Assembly: GCF_904848585.1 (NCBI RefSeq)
Contig: NZ_CAJHCR010000002.1
Location: forward strand, 682,001 to 746,000
Direction: 5' to 3'
DNA from: Paraburkholderia kirstenboschensis
GTDB lineage: Bacteria > Pseudomonadota > Gammaproteobacteria > Burkholderiales > Burkholderiaceae
DNA length: 64,000 bases
In this document: positions 1 to 8,877 of the stretch, piece after piece
Position numbering within the stretch: position 1 is the stretch's first letter
Layout: the number at the start of each line of letters is the position of its first letter
Notes under the pieces: generated by a model
The model's database searches: none
Seen by the model: only the letters and a program-made list of their open reading frames with translations
What the model was told of the DNA's origin: nothing
Position numbers and translations under genes: made by a program

Positions 1-1443
1 TACATCCAGGCCTTGGGCCGCGCGTACGAACTCGAACAGAGCCCGGCCGCGAAAGATGCAATTGCGCAGATTCTCACCAACAGCCGCATGTGCGCCGAAG
101 GCAAGCGTCCGATCTGTCAGGACACGGGCATCGTTACGGTGTTCGTGAAGGTCGGCATGGACGTGCGTTGGGACGGTGCGACGATGGGCGTCACCGACAT
201 GATCAACGAAGGCGTGCGCCGCGGTTACCTGAACCCGGACAACGTGCTGCGCGCGTCGATCGTGAGCCCGCCGGAAGGTGCGCGCAAGAATACGAAAGAC
301 AACACGCCGGCCGTGATTCACTACGAGATCGTGCCGGGCGATAAAGTCGACGTGCAAGTCGCGGCCAAGGGCGGCGGCTCGGAAAACAAGTCGAAGTTCG
401 CGATGCTGAATCCGTCGGACTCGATCGTCGACTGGATTCTGAAGACCGTGCCGACCATGGGCGCGGGCTGGTGCCCGCCGGGCATGCTCGGCATCGGCAT
501 CGGCGGCACGGCTGAGAAAGCGATGGTGATGGCGAAAGAATCGCTGATGGACCCGATCGACATTCAGGACGTAATCGCACGCGGCCCGAAAGACTGGATC
601 GAAGAACTGCGCGTCGAACTGCACGAGAAGGTCAACGCGCTCGGCATCGGCGCCCAAGGTTTGGGCGGCCTCGCCACCGTGCTCGACGTGAAGATCATGG
701 CCGCCCCGACGCACGCCGCGTCCAAGCCGATCGCGATCATCCCGAACTGCGCGGCCACGCGTCACGCGCACTTCACGCTCGACGGCTCGGGCGTCGCCAA
801 GCTCGAAGCGCCGTCGCTCGACGCATGGCCGAAGGTGCAATGGGAACCGAACACGGAGACCAGCAAACGCGTCGATCTGAACACGCTGACGCCGGAAGAA
901 GTCGCTGCGTGGAAGCCGGGCCAGACGCTGCTGCTGTCGGGCAAGATGTTGACGGGCCGCGACGCCGCGCACAAGCGCATCGCGGACATGCTGGCCAAGG
1001 GCGAGAAGTTGCCGGTCGACTTCACGAACCGCGTGATCTACTACGTCGGCCCGGTCGATCCGGTGCGCGACGAAGCTGTCGGCCCCGCAGGCCCGACCAC
1101 CGCAACGCGCATGGACAAATTCACCGAGACCATGTTGTCGCAAACGGGTCTCATCTCGATGATCGGCAAGGCCGAGCGCGGACCGGTCGCGATCGAGGCG
1201 ATCAGGAAGCACAAGGCCGCGTATCTGATGGCCGTGGGCGGCGCGGCCTACCTCGTGTCGAAGGCGATTCGCAGCGCAAAGGTGCTTGCATTCGAAGACC
1301 TCGGCATGGAAGCGATCTACGAGTTCGACGTGCAGGACATGCCGGTCACGGTGGCGGTCGATTCGAGCGGCACCTCGGTGCACCAGACTGGCCCGAAGGA
1401 ATGGCAGGCAAAGATCGGCAAGATTCCGGTCGCGACCGTCTGA
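1..1443 (+). CDS. Class I fumarate hydratase, 5' truncated by window edge
   Basis: Catalyses reversible hydration of fumarate to malate in the TCA cycle with an oxygen-sensitive [4Fe-4S] cluster. The reading frame is open from base 1, so the true start lies upstream. The three cluster cysteines are recognisable in ICQDTG, GWCPPGM and NCAATRH; counting from base 13 they fall near residues 35, 154 and 246, a spacing that fits the family. The GPAGPTTATRMD stretch of the C-terminal half is also present. About 480 codons are visible, so little of the usual ~507 residues is missing. It is unlike the cluster-free class II FumC. An intrinsic terminator follows, and iron-storage genes lie next. Confidence 0.93.
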   Translation, partial: YIQALGRAYELEQSPAAKDAIAQILTNSRMCAEGKRPICQDTGIVTVFVKVGMDVRWDGATMGVTDMINEGVRRGYLNPDNVLRASIVSPPEGARKNTKDNTPAVIHYEIVPGDKVDVQVAAKGGGSENKSKFAMLNPSDSIVDWILKTVPTMGAGWCPPGMLGIGIGGTAEKAMVMAKESLMDPIDIQDVIARGPKDWIEELRVELHEKVNALGIGAQGLGGLATVLDVKIMAAPTHAASKPIAIIPNCAATRHAHFTLDGSGVAKLEAPSLDAWPKVQWEPNTETSKRVDLNTLTPEEVAAWKPGQTLLLSGKMLTGRDAAHKRIADMLAKGEKLPVDFTNRVIYYVGPVDPVRDEAVGPAGPTTATRMDKFTETMLSQTGLISMIGKAERGPVAIEAIRKHKAAYLMAVGGAAYLVSKAIRSAKVLAFEDLGMEAIYEFDVQDMPVTVAVDSSGTSVHQTGPKEWQAKIGKIPVATV

Positions 1444-1475
1444 TTCGCCGCTGACGCGCATAGCGTGTCTTGAGA

Positions 1476-1502
1476 AGCCGGGGCCACGGTCCCGGCTTTT
1501 TT
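1476..1502 (+). terminator. Intrinsic terminator after fumarase
   Basis: A 7-bp perfect stem (AGCCGGG / CCCGGCT) with an 8-nt loop is followed by a run of T, 33 bases after the fumarase stop codon. Confidence 0.85.
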
Positions 1503-1627
1503 CATGGATGGCGCGCATCACGCGCATGCCCGGGACCGACGTCGAAAGATGTTCTGTTCTCTTGGCTTTTTAAGGCATGGCGTTTATTGTTGTTGGAAAT
1601 TTGAAGTCCCCCCAAAAAGGAAAGATC

Positions 1628-2107
1628 ATGCAAGGCGACAAGAAAGTTATCGAGTATCTCAACGCGCAGTTAAAAAACGAACTGACCGCGATCAACCAAT
1701 ACTTCCTGCACGCGCGGATGTATAAGCATTGGGGCCTCGAGAAACTCGGCAAGCATGAATACGATGAGTCGATCGGCGAAATGAAGCACGCCGACTGGCT
1801 GATCGAACGCGTTTTCATGCTCGACGGTCTGCCGAACCTGCAAGACCTGCACAAGCTGCTGATCGGCGAGGAAACGAAAGAAATTCTCGAATGCGATTTG
1901 AAGCTGGAGCAGATTTCGCAGAGCACCTGCAAGGAAGCCATTGCGTATTGCGAATCGGTTCGCGATTTCATCTCGCGTGAAATCTTCGTGAAGATTCTCG
2001 ACGACACTGAAGAGCACATCGACTGGCTCGAAACGCAACTGGACCTGATCGACAAAGTCGGCATTCAGAACTACCAGCAAACCGCCATGGGCTCGGTTGA
2101 GTCCTGA
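1628..2107 (+). CDS. bfr: Bacterioferritin
   Basis: Iron-storage 24-mer subunit that oxidises Fe(II) at a di-iron centre and binds haem between subunits; cytoplasmic. The start at 1628 ([12 protein letters not shown]) is preceded by AAGGAAAG and gives 159 residues, the usual length; an in-frame ATG 51 bases upstream would add an atypical extension. With E. coli numbering, E18, Y25, E51, H54, E94 and H130 of the ferroxidase site and the haem ligand M52 are present. Position 127, normally Glu of ExxH, reads Thr here (DDTEEH), with Glu at 128 and 129. It probably works with the ferredoxin Bfd encoded 1.2 kb downstream. No clear Fur box was seen directly upstream. Confidence 0.95.
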   Translation: MQGDKKVIEYLNAQLKNELTAINQYFLHARMYKHWGLEKLGKHEYDESIGEMKHADWLIERVFMLDGLPNLQDLHKLLIGEETKEILECDLKLEQISQSTCKEAIAYCESVRDFISREIFVKILDDTEEHIDWLETQLDLIDKVGIQNYQQTAMGSVES

Positions 2108-2244
2108 GCGGACCGCGCGGGCACGCTCACGCGCTGGCGCACGTCCCAGCGCATACGAGATAGCATGCGCCGCCCTGACGATATACTTGCTCGCTCGCTT
2201 TCCCCAACTCTTCCTGAACGCCGCGCCGCCTGCCCCGATCGCCT

Positions 2245-3132
2245 ATGCCCGAAGAATCGTCGTCTCTCAATGCGTCAATTGGCTCCCTGAGAGCAGATTC
2301 GCGCGCGCCGGTCGGCATTTTCGACTCGGGCCTCGGCGGGCTGTCGGTGTTGCGAGCGGTTCGGGCGCAGTTGCCTGACGAGGCGTTGCTGTACGTTGCC
2401 GATTCGCTTTATGCGCCGTACGGCGAGCGCGACGACGACTTCATCGCCGACCGCACGCTGGCTATCGGCGAGTGGCTCGTCAAACGGGGCGCGAAAGCGC
2501 TAGTCGTGGCCTGCAACACGGCGACCGCGCAGTCCATCGCGCTGGTTCGCGAGAAACTGCCCATTCCGCTCGTCGGCGTCGAGCCGGGCATCAAGCCCGC
2601 AGCGCTCCAATCGAAAACGCGGGTCGCCGGCGTGCTCGCCACGCAAGTCACATTACGCAGCGCGCGCTTTCAGGCGCTGCTCGAACGCTACGCCGCCGAT
2701 TGCCGCTTTCTGTGCCAGCCCGGCCACGGGCTCGTGCAGGCTGTCGAGCGCTGCGACGTCGGTTCAGCGGAGCTGCGCGCGCTGCTGCGCGGCTATCTTC
2801 AGCCGATGCTGGACGCGGGCGCCGATACGCTCGTGCTTGGCTGCACGCACTATCCATTCTTCGACGCCGCGATTCGCGACATCGTCGGCGACCGGCTCGC
2901 GCTTATCGACACCAGCGTGGCTATTGCTCGCCAGTTGGAGCGCGTGCTCGAACAACACGGCATGCGCGCCGCGCGGCATACGGCGGACGCCGCGCTGCCG
3001 CGCTTCTATTCCACGGGCGACGGCACGCATCTGCGGCAACTTGTCGCCACGCTGTTGCACATTGACGCAGACGTCGAGCGCGTGCTAATTCCCTCGCGCC
3101 GTACGGTGGCGCTGTCCTCGCAACCGGCCTGA
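2245..3132 (+). CDS. murI: Glutamate racemase
   Basis: Makes D-glutamate for peptidoglycan by cofactor-independent racemisation using two cysteines. Both catalytic motifs are visible: VACNTAT (Cys ~90) and LGCTHYPF (Cys ~200), along with the N-terminal FDSGLGGLSV. At 295 residues it is slightly long because of an N-terminal extension of ~20 residues before APVGIFDSG. It follows bfr by 137 bp and may be read from its own promoter. No unusual features. Confidence 0.95.
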   Translation: MPEESSSLNASIGSLRADSRAPVGIFDSGLGGLSVLRAVRAQLPDEALLYVADSLYAPYGERDDDFIADRTLAIGEWLVKRGAKALVVACNTATAQSIALVREKLPIPLVGVEPGIKPAALQSKTRVAGVLATQVTLRSARFQALLERYAADCRFLCQPGHGLVQAVERCDVGSAELRALLRGYLQPMLDAGADTLVLGCTHYPFFDAAIRDIVGDRLALIDTSVAIARQLERVLEQHGMRAARHTADAALPRFYSTGDGTHLRQLVATLLHIDADVERVLIPSRRTVALSSQPA

Positions 3133-3309
3133 AAGCCTCCCCGGGCGCCGGTTCCAAAGCCTTCCTCGCGCTTTATGCGCCGCCTCGATCCCGTGTTTGG
3201 CGCCGCCAGACGCTCCTGCCTGGCCGCCGTCCGCATAGTCGAAACCCTTCTAAGAGTCTGGTTTTGTTACAAAAAACCGTTGGAGACGCTTGCCAAACTG
3301 CCCAAACAA

Positions 3310-3328
3310 AATGATAATAATTCGCATT
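3310..3328 (+). promoter_or_regulatory. Fur-box-like operator upstream of bfd
   Basis: AATGATAATAATTCGCATT closely matches the GATAATGATAATCATTATC Fur consensus. It lies 23 bp before the bfd start, where it would block the promoter when iron is plentiful. Confidence 0.8.
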
Positions 3329-3351
3329 AACGTTAGCTATGACGCCCTGCC

Positions 3352-3588
3352 ATGATTGTCTGTGTCTGCAAGTCTGTTTCTGACCGAAAGATCCGTGCCT
3401 CGATCGCGGAAGGCGTCGATTCGTTCGACGAATTGCAATTCGAACTCGGCGTCGCCTCCTGCTGCGGCAAGTGCGCGGATTCGGTGCGCGACGTGATGAT
3501 GCAAAGCGGCGTGTGCGCAAGCCGCTGCGGCTTCGAGCACCAACCGCAAGCCATGCCGATGACGTTTTACGAGCGCAAGGCGGCGTAA
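3352..3588 (+). CDS. bfd: Bacterioferritin-associated ferredoxin
   Basis: Small [2Fe-2S] ferredoxin (78 residues) that reduces the haem of bacterioferritin so that stored iron is released during iron limitation. The BFD-type ligands are seen: CVC at residues 4-6 and CCGKC at residues 37-41. The start is ATG at 3352, just after the Fur-box-like site. The C-terminal tail (GFEHQPQAMPM) is poorly conserved in the family. The tonB-exbB-exbD operon follows, consistent with a joint iron-starvation response. Confidence 0.93.
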   Translation: MIVCVCKSVSDRKIRASIAEGVDSFDELQFELGVASCCGKCADSVRDVMMQSGVCASRCGFEHQPQAMPMTFYERKAA

Positions 3589-3759
3589 CGTACCGTTCGA
3601 AGCGCGGCGCGGGCCATCTATCGGTGCCTGCGCCGTGTCGTTAGCCGCTGCTCACGCTGTTTCCGGTGCCGATTCAGCGCTTTTAGTTAATCCCACTGCC
3701 GTCAGCAAGCCAGTATCCCTGCCAGCCAGCTACCCGCTCACCCATCATTGGAGTTCGAG

Positions 3760-3822
3760 ATGGAATTGCTGATTGGTTTCGTGACCACATTGTGTATTTC
3801 GCTGGTGATCTTCCGAACATGA
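3760..3822 (+). CDS. Candidate 20-residue hydrophobic small protein
   Basis: An ATG preceded at 6 nt by GGAG opens a 20-codon frame, MELLIGFVTTLCISLVIFRT, ending in TGA. Nearly all residues are hydrophobic, enough for a single membrane span. It sits 48 bp before tonB in an otherwise gene-free 282-bp gap. I recognise no family. The ribosome-binding site and composition argue for translation, but such a short frame can arise by chance. Confidence 0.4.
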   Translation: MELLIGFVTTLCISLVIFRT

Positions 3823-3870
3823 CGATGTTTTGTCAGAAGCGCTGCCTCGACAGCGCGCCGTCACGCTAAC

Positions 3871-4605
3871 ATGCAGGCTTCGCATACCGCTTTAGCCGGT
3901 GCCGCACCGGCTTCGTCCACCCGAATGAATTCCCGCGTCCTCACGGCGACCGCCGTGGTTGCGGCGGTGCACGTCGCGTTGCTGGCCGTCATCCTGACGC
4001 TGCGTCACGCCCCGGTCGAAGCAACCATCGAGTCGCACGTGATGACCGCCCAGTTGCTGCCGCCGGCGCCGGTTGCCGCGCCGGTTGCGATGCAATCGGT
4101 CGCGCCGCCCGCGCCGGCGCCGCCGGTTCGCACCAAGCCGAAGGTGCAGCCTAAGCCGACACCCACGCCGAAGCCGGCGCCGCTGCACGAGGCGCCCGCG
4201 CCGTCGCCGACGCCCGTGGCGGCTGCCGAACCGACGCCCGCCGCACCGCCCGCTCCGGCGGCGCCGCCAACGCCGGCCGCACCGGCCGCGCCAGCAATCG
4301 GCCATCAGACGATGGAAATCTCCGCGCCGAAAAACGTCTCGCATCTCGACTGCAACATCGCCAAGCCCGACTACCCGGCCCTCTCGCGGCGCCGCGGCGA
4401 AGCCGGCACCGCGTATGTCAGGTTCGTGGTGGGCCTAACCGGCAAGCTCGAGAACGTCGAGTTGAAGAAAAGCAGCGGTTTCAGCCGGCTCGACGACGCC
4501 GCGCTAGCCGCCGCGCATTCGAGCGCGTGCAAACCCTATCTCGAAGACGGCCAGCCGGTTCGGGCCGCGTACACCCAGCCTTACAACTTCAATCTCGAAG
4601 ATTGA
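3871..4605 (+). CDS. tonB: TonB energy transducer
   Basis: Periplasm-spanning protein that passes the energy of the ExbB-ExbD motor to outer-membrane siderophore and haem receptors. Of its 244 residues, ~25-45 form the N-terminal membrane anchor, ~55-145 are a Pro/Ala-rich linker with PKP and PAP repeats, and ~155-244 form the TonB C-terminal domain (YPALSRRRGEAGTAYVRFVV). No good ribosome-binding site is seen before 3871; an internal ATG at 3925 is the alternative start. exbB begins 26 bp after the stop. The operon follows Fur-linked bfd, so iron control is likely though no second Fur box was found. Confidence 0.92.
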   Translation: MQASHTALAGAAPASSTRMNSRVLTATAVVAAVHVALLAVILTLRHAPVEATIESHVMTAQLLPPAPVAAPVAMQSVAPPAPAPPVRTKPKVQPKPTPTPKPAPLHEAPAPSPTPVAAAEPTPAAPPAPAAPPTPAAPAAPAIGHQTMEISAPKNVSHLDCNIAKPDYPALSRRRGEAGTAYVRFVVGLTGKLENVELKKSSGFSRLDDAALAAAHSSACKPYLEDGQPVRAAYTQPYNFNLED

Positions 4606-4631
4606 AGCGGATTTCAAAAAAAGGAATTGCA

Positions 4632-5363
4632 ATGCAAAACTACGGATTGGCGCACGTGTGGGCGCAAGGGGATTTCGTCACGCGCGGCATCGCGCTCGCG
4701 CTGCTGGTGATGTCGGTGATGTCGTGGAGCGTGATCGTCATCAAAGGCTGGAACGTGATGCGTTTGAACCGCCTCACGAAAAACGCCGAGCAGGCGTTCT
4801 GGCATTCCGACGATCTCGCTGACGGCGTGAAGAAGCTCGGCGCCGGATCGTCGACGCCGCATGACAATCCGTTCCTCGCGCTCGCGCTGTCGGGCCAGGA
4901 AGCGGCCGATCATCATCACCAGACGCAGCCGCACCTGCACGACCGCATGGACGTGTCCGATTGGGTCACGCGCTGTTTGAAGGACACGATGGACGAGAGC
5001 GTCGCGCGCATGCAGAGCGGACTCGCGATTCTCGCGTCGATCGGCAGCACGGCGCCGTTCGTTGGTCTCTTCGGCACGGTGTGGGGCATTTATCATGCGC
5101 TGCTGGCAATCGGCGCGAGCGGCCAGTCGTCGATCGACCAGGTGGCGGGCCCGGTCGGCGAAGCGCTGATCATGACCGCATTCGGTCTCTTCGTTGCAAT
5201 TCCGGCCGTGCTGGGCTACAACGCACTGACGCGTGCGAACAAGGCGATCGTCGCCAAGCTGAGCCGTTTCGCGCACGGCTTGCACGCATTCTTCGTGACG
5301 GGCGCGCGCCTGTCGTCGTCCAAACGCGGCGACGGCCTGCGTCTCGCGACTCGCGCGAACTGA
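4632..5363 (+). CDS. exbB: ExbB proton channel subunit of the TonB motor
   Basis: MotA/TolQ/ExbB-family inner-membrane protein that, with ExbD, converts proton flow into motion of TonB. I chose ATG 4632 (MQNYGLAHVW), which has AAGGAA upstream; a longer frame would run back through tonB. The 243 residues carry three hydrophobic segments (~15-35, ~130-155, ~175-200) and the family signature GLFGTVWGIYHAL. A His-rich stretch (ADHHHQTQPHLH) lies in the first cytoplasmic loop. exbD starts 25 bp downstream. Confidence 0.94.
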   Translation: MQNYGLAHVWAQGDFVTRGIALALLVMSVMSWSVIVIKGWNVMRLNRLTKNAEQAFWHSDDLADGVKKLGAGSSTPHDNPFLALALSGQEAADHHHQTQPHLHDRMDVSDWVTRCLKDTMDESVARMQSGLAILASIGSTAPFVGLFGTVWGIYHALLAIGASGQSSIDQVAGPVGEALIMTAFGLFVAIPAVLGYNALTRANKAIVAKLSRFAHGLHAFFVTGARLSSSKRGDGLRLATRAN

Positions 5364-5388
5364 AGCGCCAACTGAACGAGGCATACAG

Positions 5389-5808
5389 ATGGCAATGAGC
5401 CCCTTCGCCGGCGACGATGACGACGGCCTGATGAACGAAATCAACATGACGCCGCTCGTCGACGTGATGTTGGTTCTCCTGATCGTTTTCATGGTGACGA
5501 TTCCGGTGATCCGTCATGCGGTGAAAATCGATCTGCCGCATGCAAGCAGTCAGAAGGAAGACACCAAGCCTGCTCAGGTCACGGTCGCAGTCGACGCTGA
5601 CGGTAACGTGCTGTGGAACGACAAGAAAGTGGACGAGGCCGAACTGAGCGCGAAAATTGCAGAGGCCGCGCAGGCGAATCCGCAACCGGAATTGCATCTC
5701 GATGCAGATCGTAAAGTGCCTTACGAAAAGGTCGCGCAGGTAATGTCCGCAGCGCAGGCCGGTGGCCTGACGAAAATCGGTTTTGTCACGCAACCCAAAG
5801 GCAAGTGA
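5389..5808 (+). CDS. exbD: ExbD subunit of the TonB motor
   Basis: Single-span inner-membrane protein of 139 residues. The family signature NMTPLVDVMLVLLIVFMV includes the membrane Asp that takes part in proton transfer; a periplasmic ExbD/TolR domain follows. It is the last gene of the tonB-exbB-exbD operon and is followed by a strong terminator. Confidence 0.95.
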   Translation: MAMSPFAGDDDDGLMNEINMTPLVDVMLVLLIVFMVTIPVIRHAVKIDLPHASSQKEDTKPAQVTVAVDADGNVLWNDKKVDEAELSAKIAEAAQANPQPELHLDADRKVPYEKVAQVMSAAQAGGLTKIGFVTQPKGK

Positions 5809-5879
5809 ACGTTCTGAGTTCGGTGGGCGGCAGCATCCGGAAGTGAAGAAGAGCCCTTGAGACAAGGGCTGAAAAGTAA

Positions 5880-5912
5880 AAGGCCTTCATCGTCTGATGA
5901 AGGCCTTTTTTT
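5880..5912 (+). terminator. Intrinsic terminator after exbD
   Basis: An 11-bp perfect stem (AAGGCCTTCAT / ATGAAGGCCTT) with a 6-nt loop runs into seven T residues. Confidence 0.92.
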
Positions 5913-5942
5913 GTGCGCGCTCGGCGCCTTCGGGCGGCGGGA

Positions 5943-6062
5943 TTATTTGCCATCGGTCGAAGACTGCTGACTAGAATCACCGCATGCGACAGCCGTGCTC
6001 GACACGGACAGCGCGGTCAGCCCTATCAGGCCGGCTATCATAGCGGCCATGAGTTTTCGCAT
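5943..6062 (-). CDS. Small exported protein, possible lipoprotein (39 residues)
   Basis: ATG at 6062 has a strong AAGGAG 7 nt upstream. The product begins MRKLMAAMIAGLIGLTALSV, a clear signal peptide, then AVACGDSS and a short Ser/Gln-rich tail. The Cys after AVA could be a lipobox with Ala at -3, or the site may be an ordinary AxA cleavage. It is too short for a standard ORF cutoff. Entericidin-like or other tiny envelope lipoproteins are possible, but no family was recognised. Confidence 0.6.
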   Translation of the reverse strand: MRKLMAAMIAGLIGLTALSVSSTAVACGDSSQQSSTDGK

Positions 6063-6192
6063 AAGAGACTCCTTAGCGAAGGGATTTCAATATAGCCCCA
6101 TGAGCTCGCGCGCACAAGCAAACGGCCATTGAAAGTACTCATGACAGTCCGCGCTTCAATGCTAAAAGCGATGCTCCGAAGCCCGCGCTCTG

Positions 6193-7188
6193 CTAGGACG
6201 CCAAAGCGGCCGTCGCGCGCGCGGGAGCAAGCTGCTGGCGCGTTTCGGACGCCGGGCATTCCGCCATGATGTGCTTGCCTTCATCGGGATCGAGCATCTC
6301 CACCAGATAATCGACGAAAGCGCGTACGGCCGGCACCATTCCCTGGCGCGAGACGAATACGGCATACAACTGCGGCATCGGAAAAGTCCAGCCGGGCATC
6401 ACCGGCGACAACTGGCCCGCGCGCAACGCGGCGCCGTACATCATCTCGGGCAATGCGGCGATACCCACGCCGCGGAGCACGGCTTCGCGAATCGTCAGCA
6501 GATCGGCGGTCACGAGACGCGGCTCGTGCTCATGCGCGTGACGCGTGCCGTCCGGCGCGATCAGGTTATAGACGTGCCGTCCGTCGCCCGTGGGCACGTC
6601 GAGCGTTTCGAAGCGCGACAGATCGTTCGGTTGTAAAGGCGGCGCATTCTGTTGCAACAGACTCGGCGCGCCGACCAGCATCTGCTGCGTACGCCATAGC
6701 GGACGCACGACAATGTTGGCGTTTTCCGGAGGATCGGAGCGCACGCGCAACGCGACGTCGATTGAATCTTCGAACAGATCGACCACGCGGTTGGTCACGC
6801 GCATGACTACGCGCACTTCCGGATAGCGATGCATGAATTCCGGCAGGATGGTCGACAGTATCGTCTGCGAAATCGTGACCGGCACGCTCACGCGCACCGT
6901 GCCGCGCGGCGACGAACGCAATTGCTGCACGACGTTGACGGCCGCCTGCGCCTCGCTCAACATCGCCTGGCAATGCTGGTAGAAAAGCTGGCCGGCCTCT
7001 GTTAGTGCGAGCTTGCGGGTCGAGCGCTGCAACAGCCTCACGCCGAGCGACGCTTCGAGCTCCGTCAAGCGGCGCGACAGGCGCGACTTGGAGATACCCA
7101 GCACACGTTCGGCGGCGGAAAAACCGCCATGTTCGACGACCTGCGAGAAATACATCAGGTCATTCAGATTGTGTGAATCGATCTTCAT
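6193..7188 (-). CDS. LysR-family transcriptional regulator
   Basis: 331 residues from ATG 7188 (MKIDSHNLNDLMYFSQVVEHGGFSAAE in part). The N-terminal winged helix-turn-helix contains ERVLGISKSRLSRRLTELE; the C-terminal substrate-binding domain follows. Upstream in-frame codons exist, but this start fits the family's usual N-terminus. It is transcribed divergently from the pirin gene across a 122-bp gap, the usual layout for a LysR protein controlling its neighbour. Its ligand is unknown. Confidence 0.92.
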   Translation of the reverse strand: MKIDSHNLNDLMYFSQVVEHGGFSAAERVLGISKSRLSRRLTELEASLGVRLLQRSTRKLALTEAGQLFYQHCQAMLSEAQAAVNVVQQLRSSPRGTVRVSVPVTISQTILSTILPEFMHRYPEVRVVMRVTNRVVDLFEDSIDVALRVRSDPPENANIVVRPLWRTQQMLVGAPSLLQQNAPPLQPNDLSRFETLDVPTGDGRHVYNLIAPDGTRHAHEHEPRLVTADLLTIREAVLRGVGIAALPEMMYGAALRAGQLSPVMPGWTFPMPQLYAVFVSRQGMVPAVRAFVDYLVEMLDPDEGKHIMAECPASETRQQLAPARATAALAS

Positions 7189-7230
7189 CTCATCGTTCCA
7201 GTAATAGAACAATCCATTGCGTGACAGCGG

Positions 7231-7259
7231 CTGGCACCCGAAAAAACGGTCCCTATAAT
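7231..7259 (+). promoter_or_regulatory. Predicted sigma-70 promoter of the pirin gene
   Basis: CTGGCA (-35, 7231-7236), a 17-bp spacer, then a perfect TATAAT (7254-7259), 51 bp before the pirin start. It lies in the divergent gap where a LysR protein would bind. Confidence 0.6.
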
Positions 7260-7310
7260 AGCTCCATGTTTCAAAAATAACGCTATTCCCCATTTTTCGA
7301 GGTGACATTG

Positions 7311-8189
7311 ATGACCGCGACACGCACGATCGAACGCACGTATCCCGCCGTTCGCACGACCGAAGGTGGCGGTTTCGTCGTCCACCGCCCGTTTCCCACG
7401 CGCATGTTGATGGACTTCGATCCGTTCCTGTTGCTCGACGAAATGGGCCCGGTCGACTACGCGCCCGGCGAGGCGAAAGGCGCGCCCGACCACCCGCATC
7501 GCGGCTTTGAAACGGTCACCTATGTGCTCGAAGGCCAGTTCGGCCACAAGGATTCGGCGGGCCACTCCGGCACCCTGCATGCGGGCGACGTGCAATGGAT
7601 GACTGCCGGCGCGGGCGTCGTGCACAGTGAGATGCCCGACCCGTCGTTTGTGCGTACAGGCGGACGCGTGCATGGCTTGCAACTGTGGGTGAATTTGCCG
7701 CGGCGCGACAAGATGATCGCGCCGCGCTACCAGGAGATGCCGTCGTCGCAAATTCCGGTGGCGGCCTCCGCCGACGGCAAAGTTCGCGTGAAGGTGATCG
7801 CCGGCGAGGCGCTCGGCGTGAAAGCCGCTGTCGAAACACGCACGCCGATTCTGTACCAGCACTTTTCGTTGCAGCCGGGCGCGACGATCCGGCAGCCGGT
7901 GCCGGCCGACTATCGCGTGTTTGCATACGGCCTGTCGGGCAAAGGCTTTTACGGCGAAGGCGACGCACGCGAGGAAATCGACCCGCGCAAGATGGTCGTG
8001 TTCAACAACGACGGCGACTCGGTGACGCTCACTGCCGGCGCCGAGCCGCTCGAGGTACTGCTGCTTGGCGGCGTGCCGTTGAAGGAACCCGTTGTGCGCT
8101 ACGGTCCGTTCGTCATGAATACAGAAGACGAAATCCGCCAGGCGGTCGTCGATTATCAGGCTGGCCGCATGGGTTCGATCACCCACTGA
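7311..8189 (+). CDS. Pirin family protein
   Basis: Bicupin metalloprotein of 292 residues starting at ATG 7311; a GTG nine bases upstream is less likely. The N-terminal pirin signature APDHPHRGFETVTYVLEG supplies two metal-binding His, and further ligands lie around HSEM. Bacterial pirins of this type can have quercetin dioxygenase activity or modulate metabolic enzymes. The divergent LysR gene suggests induction by a small molecule. No operon partner is evident downstream. Confidence 0.92.
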   Translation: MTATRTIERTYPAVRTTEGGGFVVHRPFPTRMLMDFDPFLLLDEMGPVDYAPGEAKGAPDHPHRGFETVTYVLEGQFGHKDSAGHSGTLHAGDVQWMTAGAGVVHSEMPDPSFVRTGGRVHGLQLWVNLPRRDKMIAPRYQEMPSSQIPVAASADGKVRVKVIAGEALGVKAAVETRTPILYQHFSLQPGATIRQPVPADYRVFAYGLSGKGFYGEGDAREEIDPRKMVVFNNDGDSVTLTAGAEPLEVLLLGGVPLKEPVVRYGPFVMNTEDEIRQAVVDYQAGRMGSITH

Positions 8190-8393
8190 GCAACTTGCTG
8201 AGCGAGCGCGCCGGCCAGCAGACATTTGCCGGACCGCGCGCGCGAGCCCGGGTTGGCACCACCTGCAAACCTGCGCGCACACGCGGCGCAAATGCCGCCG
8301 ACTTCGTTCACAATAGCAATTCCTGCCGCGCCCTCGTCTCGACGCTGTCGAGCGGCAGCGCGCGGCGATTTCCGTCCCAGCTCAGGAGCCCGC

Positions 8394-8792
8394 ATGGCAG
8401 AAGCCACCGTCACCGCGAATATTGGTTCGACGAATTACCAGGTCCATTTCGACGACGGAAAGCACACGTGGCTCGCCGACGAACCCGAGTCGCTCGGCGG
8501 CGGCGATCGCGGCCCGACTCCGGTTTCGCTGCTGCTATCGAGCCTCGGTGCATGCACGTCGGTCACGCTCAAAATGTACGCGCAGCGCAAGGGCTGGCCG
8601 CTCGAAGGAGTGCATGTGACCCTCGGCATGGAACAGGGCGACGAAGGCTCGACCATCGACCGCAAAATCACGCTGCACGGCGAGTTGTCAGATGAACAGC
8701 GGGAACGGCTCTTGCAAATCGCCAATGCATGCCCAGTTCACAAGATTCTCACGGGCTCCATCACGATCCGCTCGGGCTTGACCGTCGCGTGA
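8394..8792 (+). CDS. OsmC/Ohr-family protein
   Basis: 132 residues from ATG 8394, preceded by CAGGAG. The two peroxidatic/resolving cysteines of the family appear in LGACTSVTLKMYA (Cys ~54) and NACPVHKIL (Cys ~113). The sequence resembles the YhfA-like branch more than classical Ohr. Likely thiol-dependent reduction of organic hydroperoxides in the cytoplasm. It is separated from pirin by 204 bp in which I saw no gene. Confidence 0.9.
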   Translation: MAEATVTANIGSTNYQVHFDDGKHTWLADEPESLGGGDRGPTPVSLLLSSLGACTSVTLKMYAQRKGWPLEGVHVTLGMEQGDEGSTIDRKITLHGELSDEQRERLLQIANACPVHKILTGSITIRSGLTVA

Positions 8793-8877
8793 CGTGGCGA
8801 ACGGCCCGGCAAGCGCGCGAAGCTGTCCGGGCCGCGTTACTGCACCGCTTGCAACGCTTTCATAGGATGCCGTCGTC

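Noticed and set aside
4527..4631. Upstream extension of exbB
   Set aside because: It would overlap the end of tonB in another frame; ATG 4632 has a good ribosome-binding site and the family's N-terminus.
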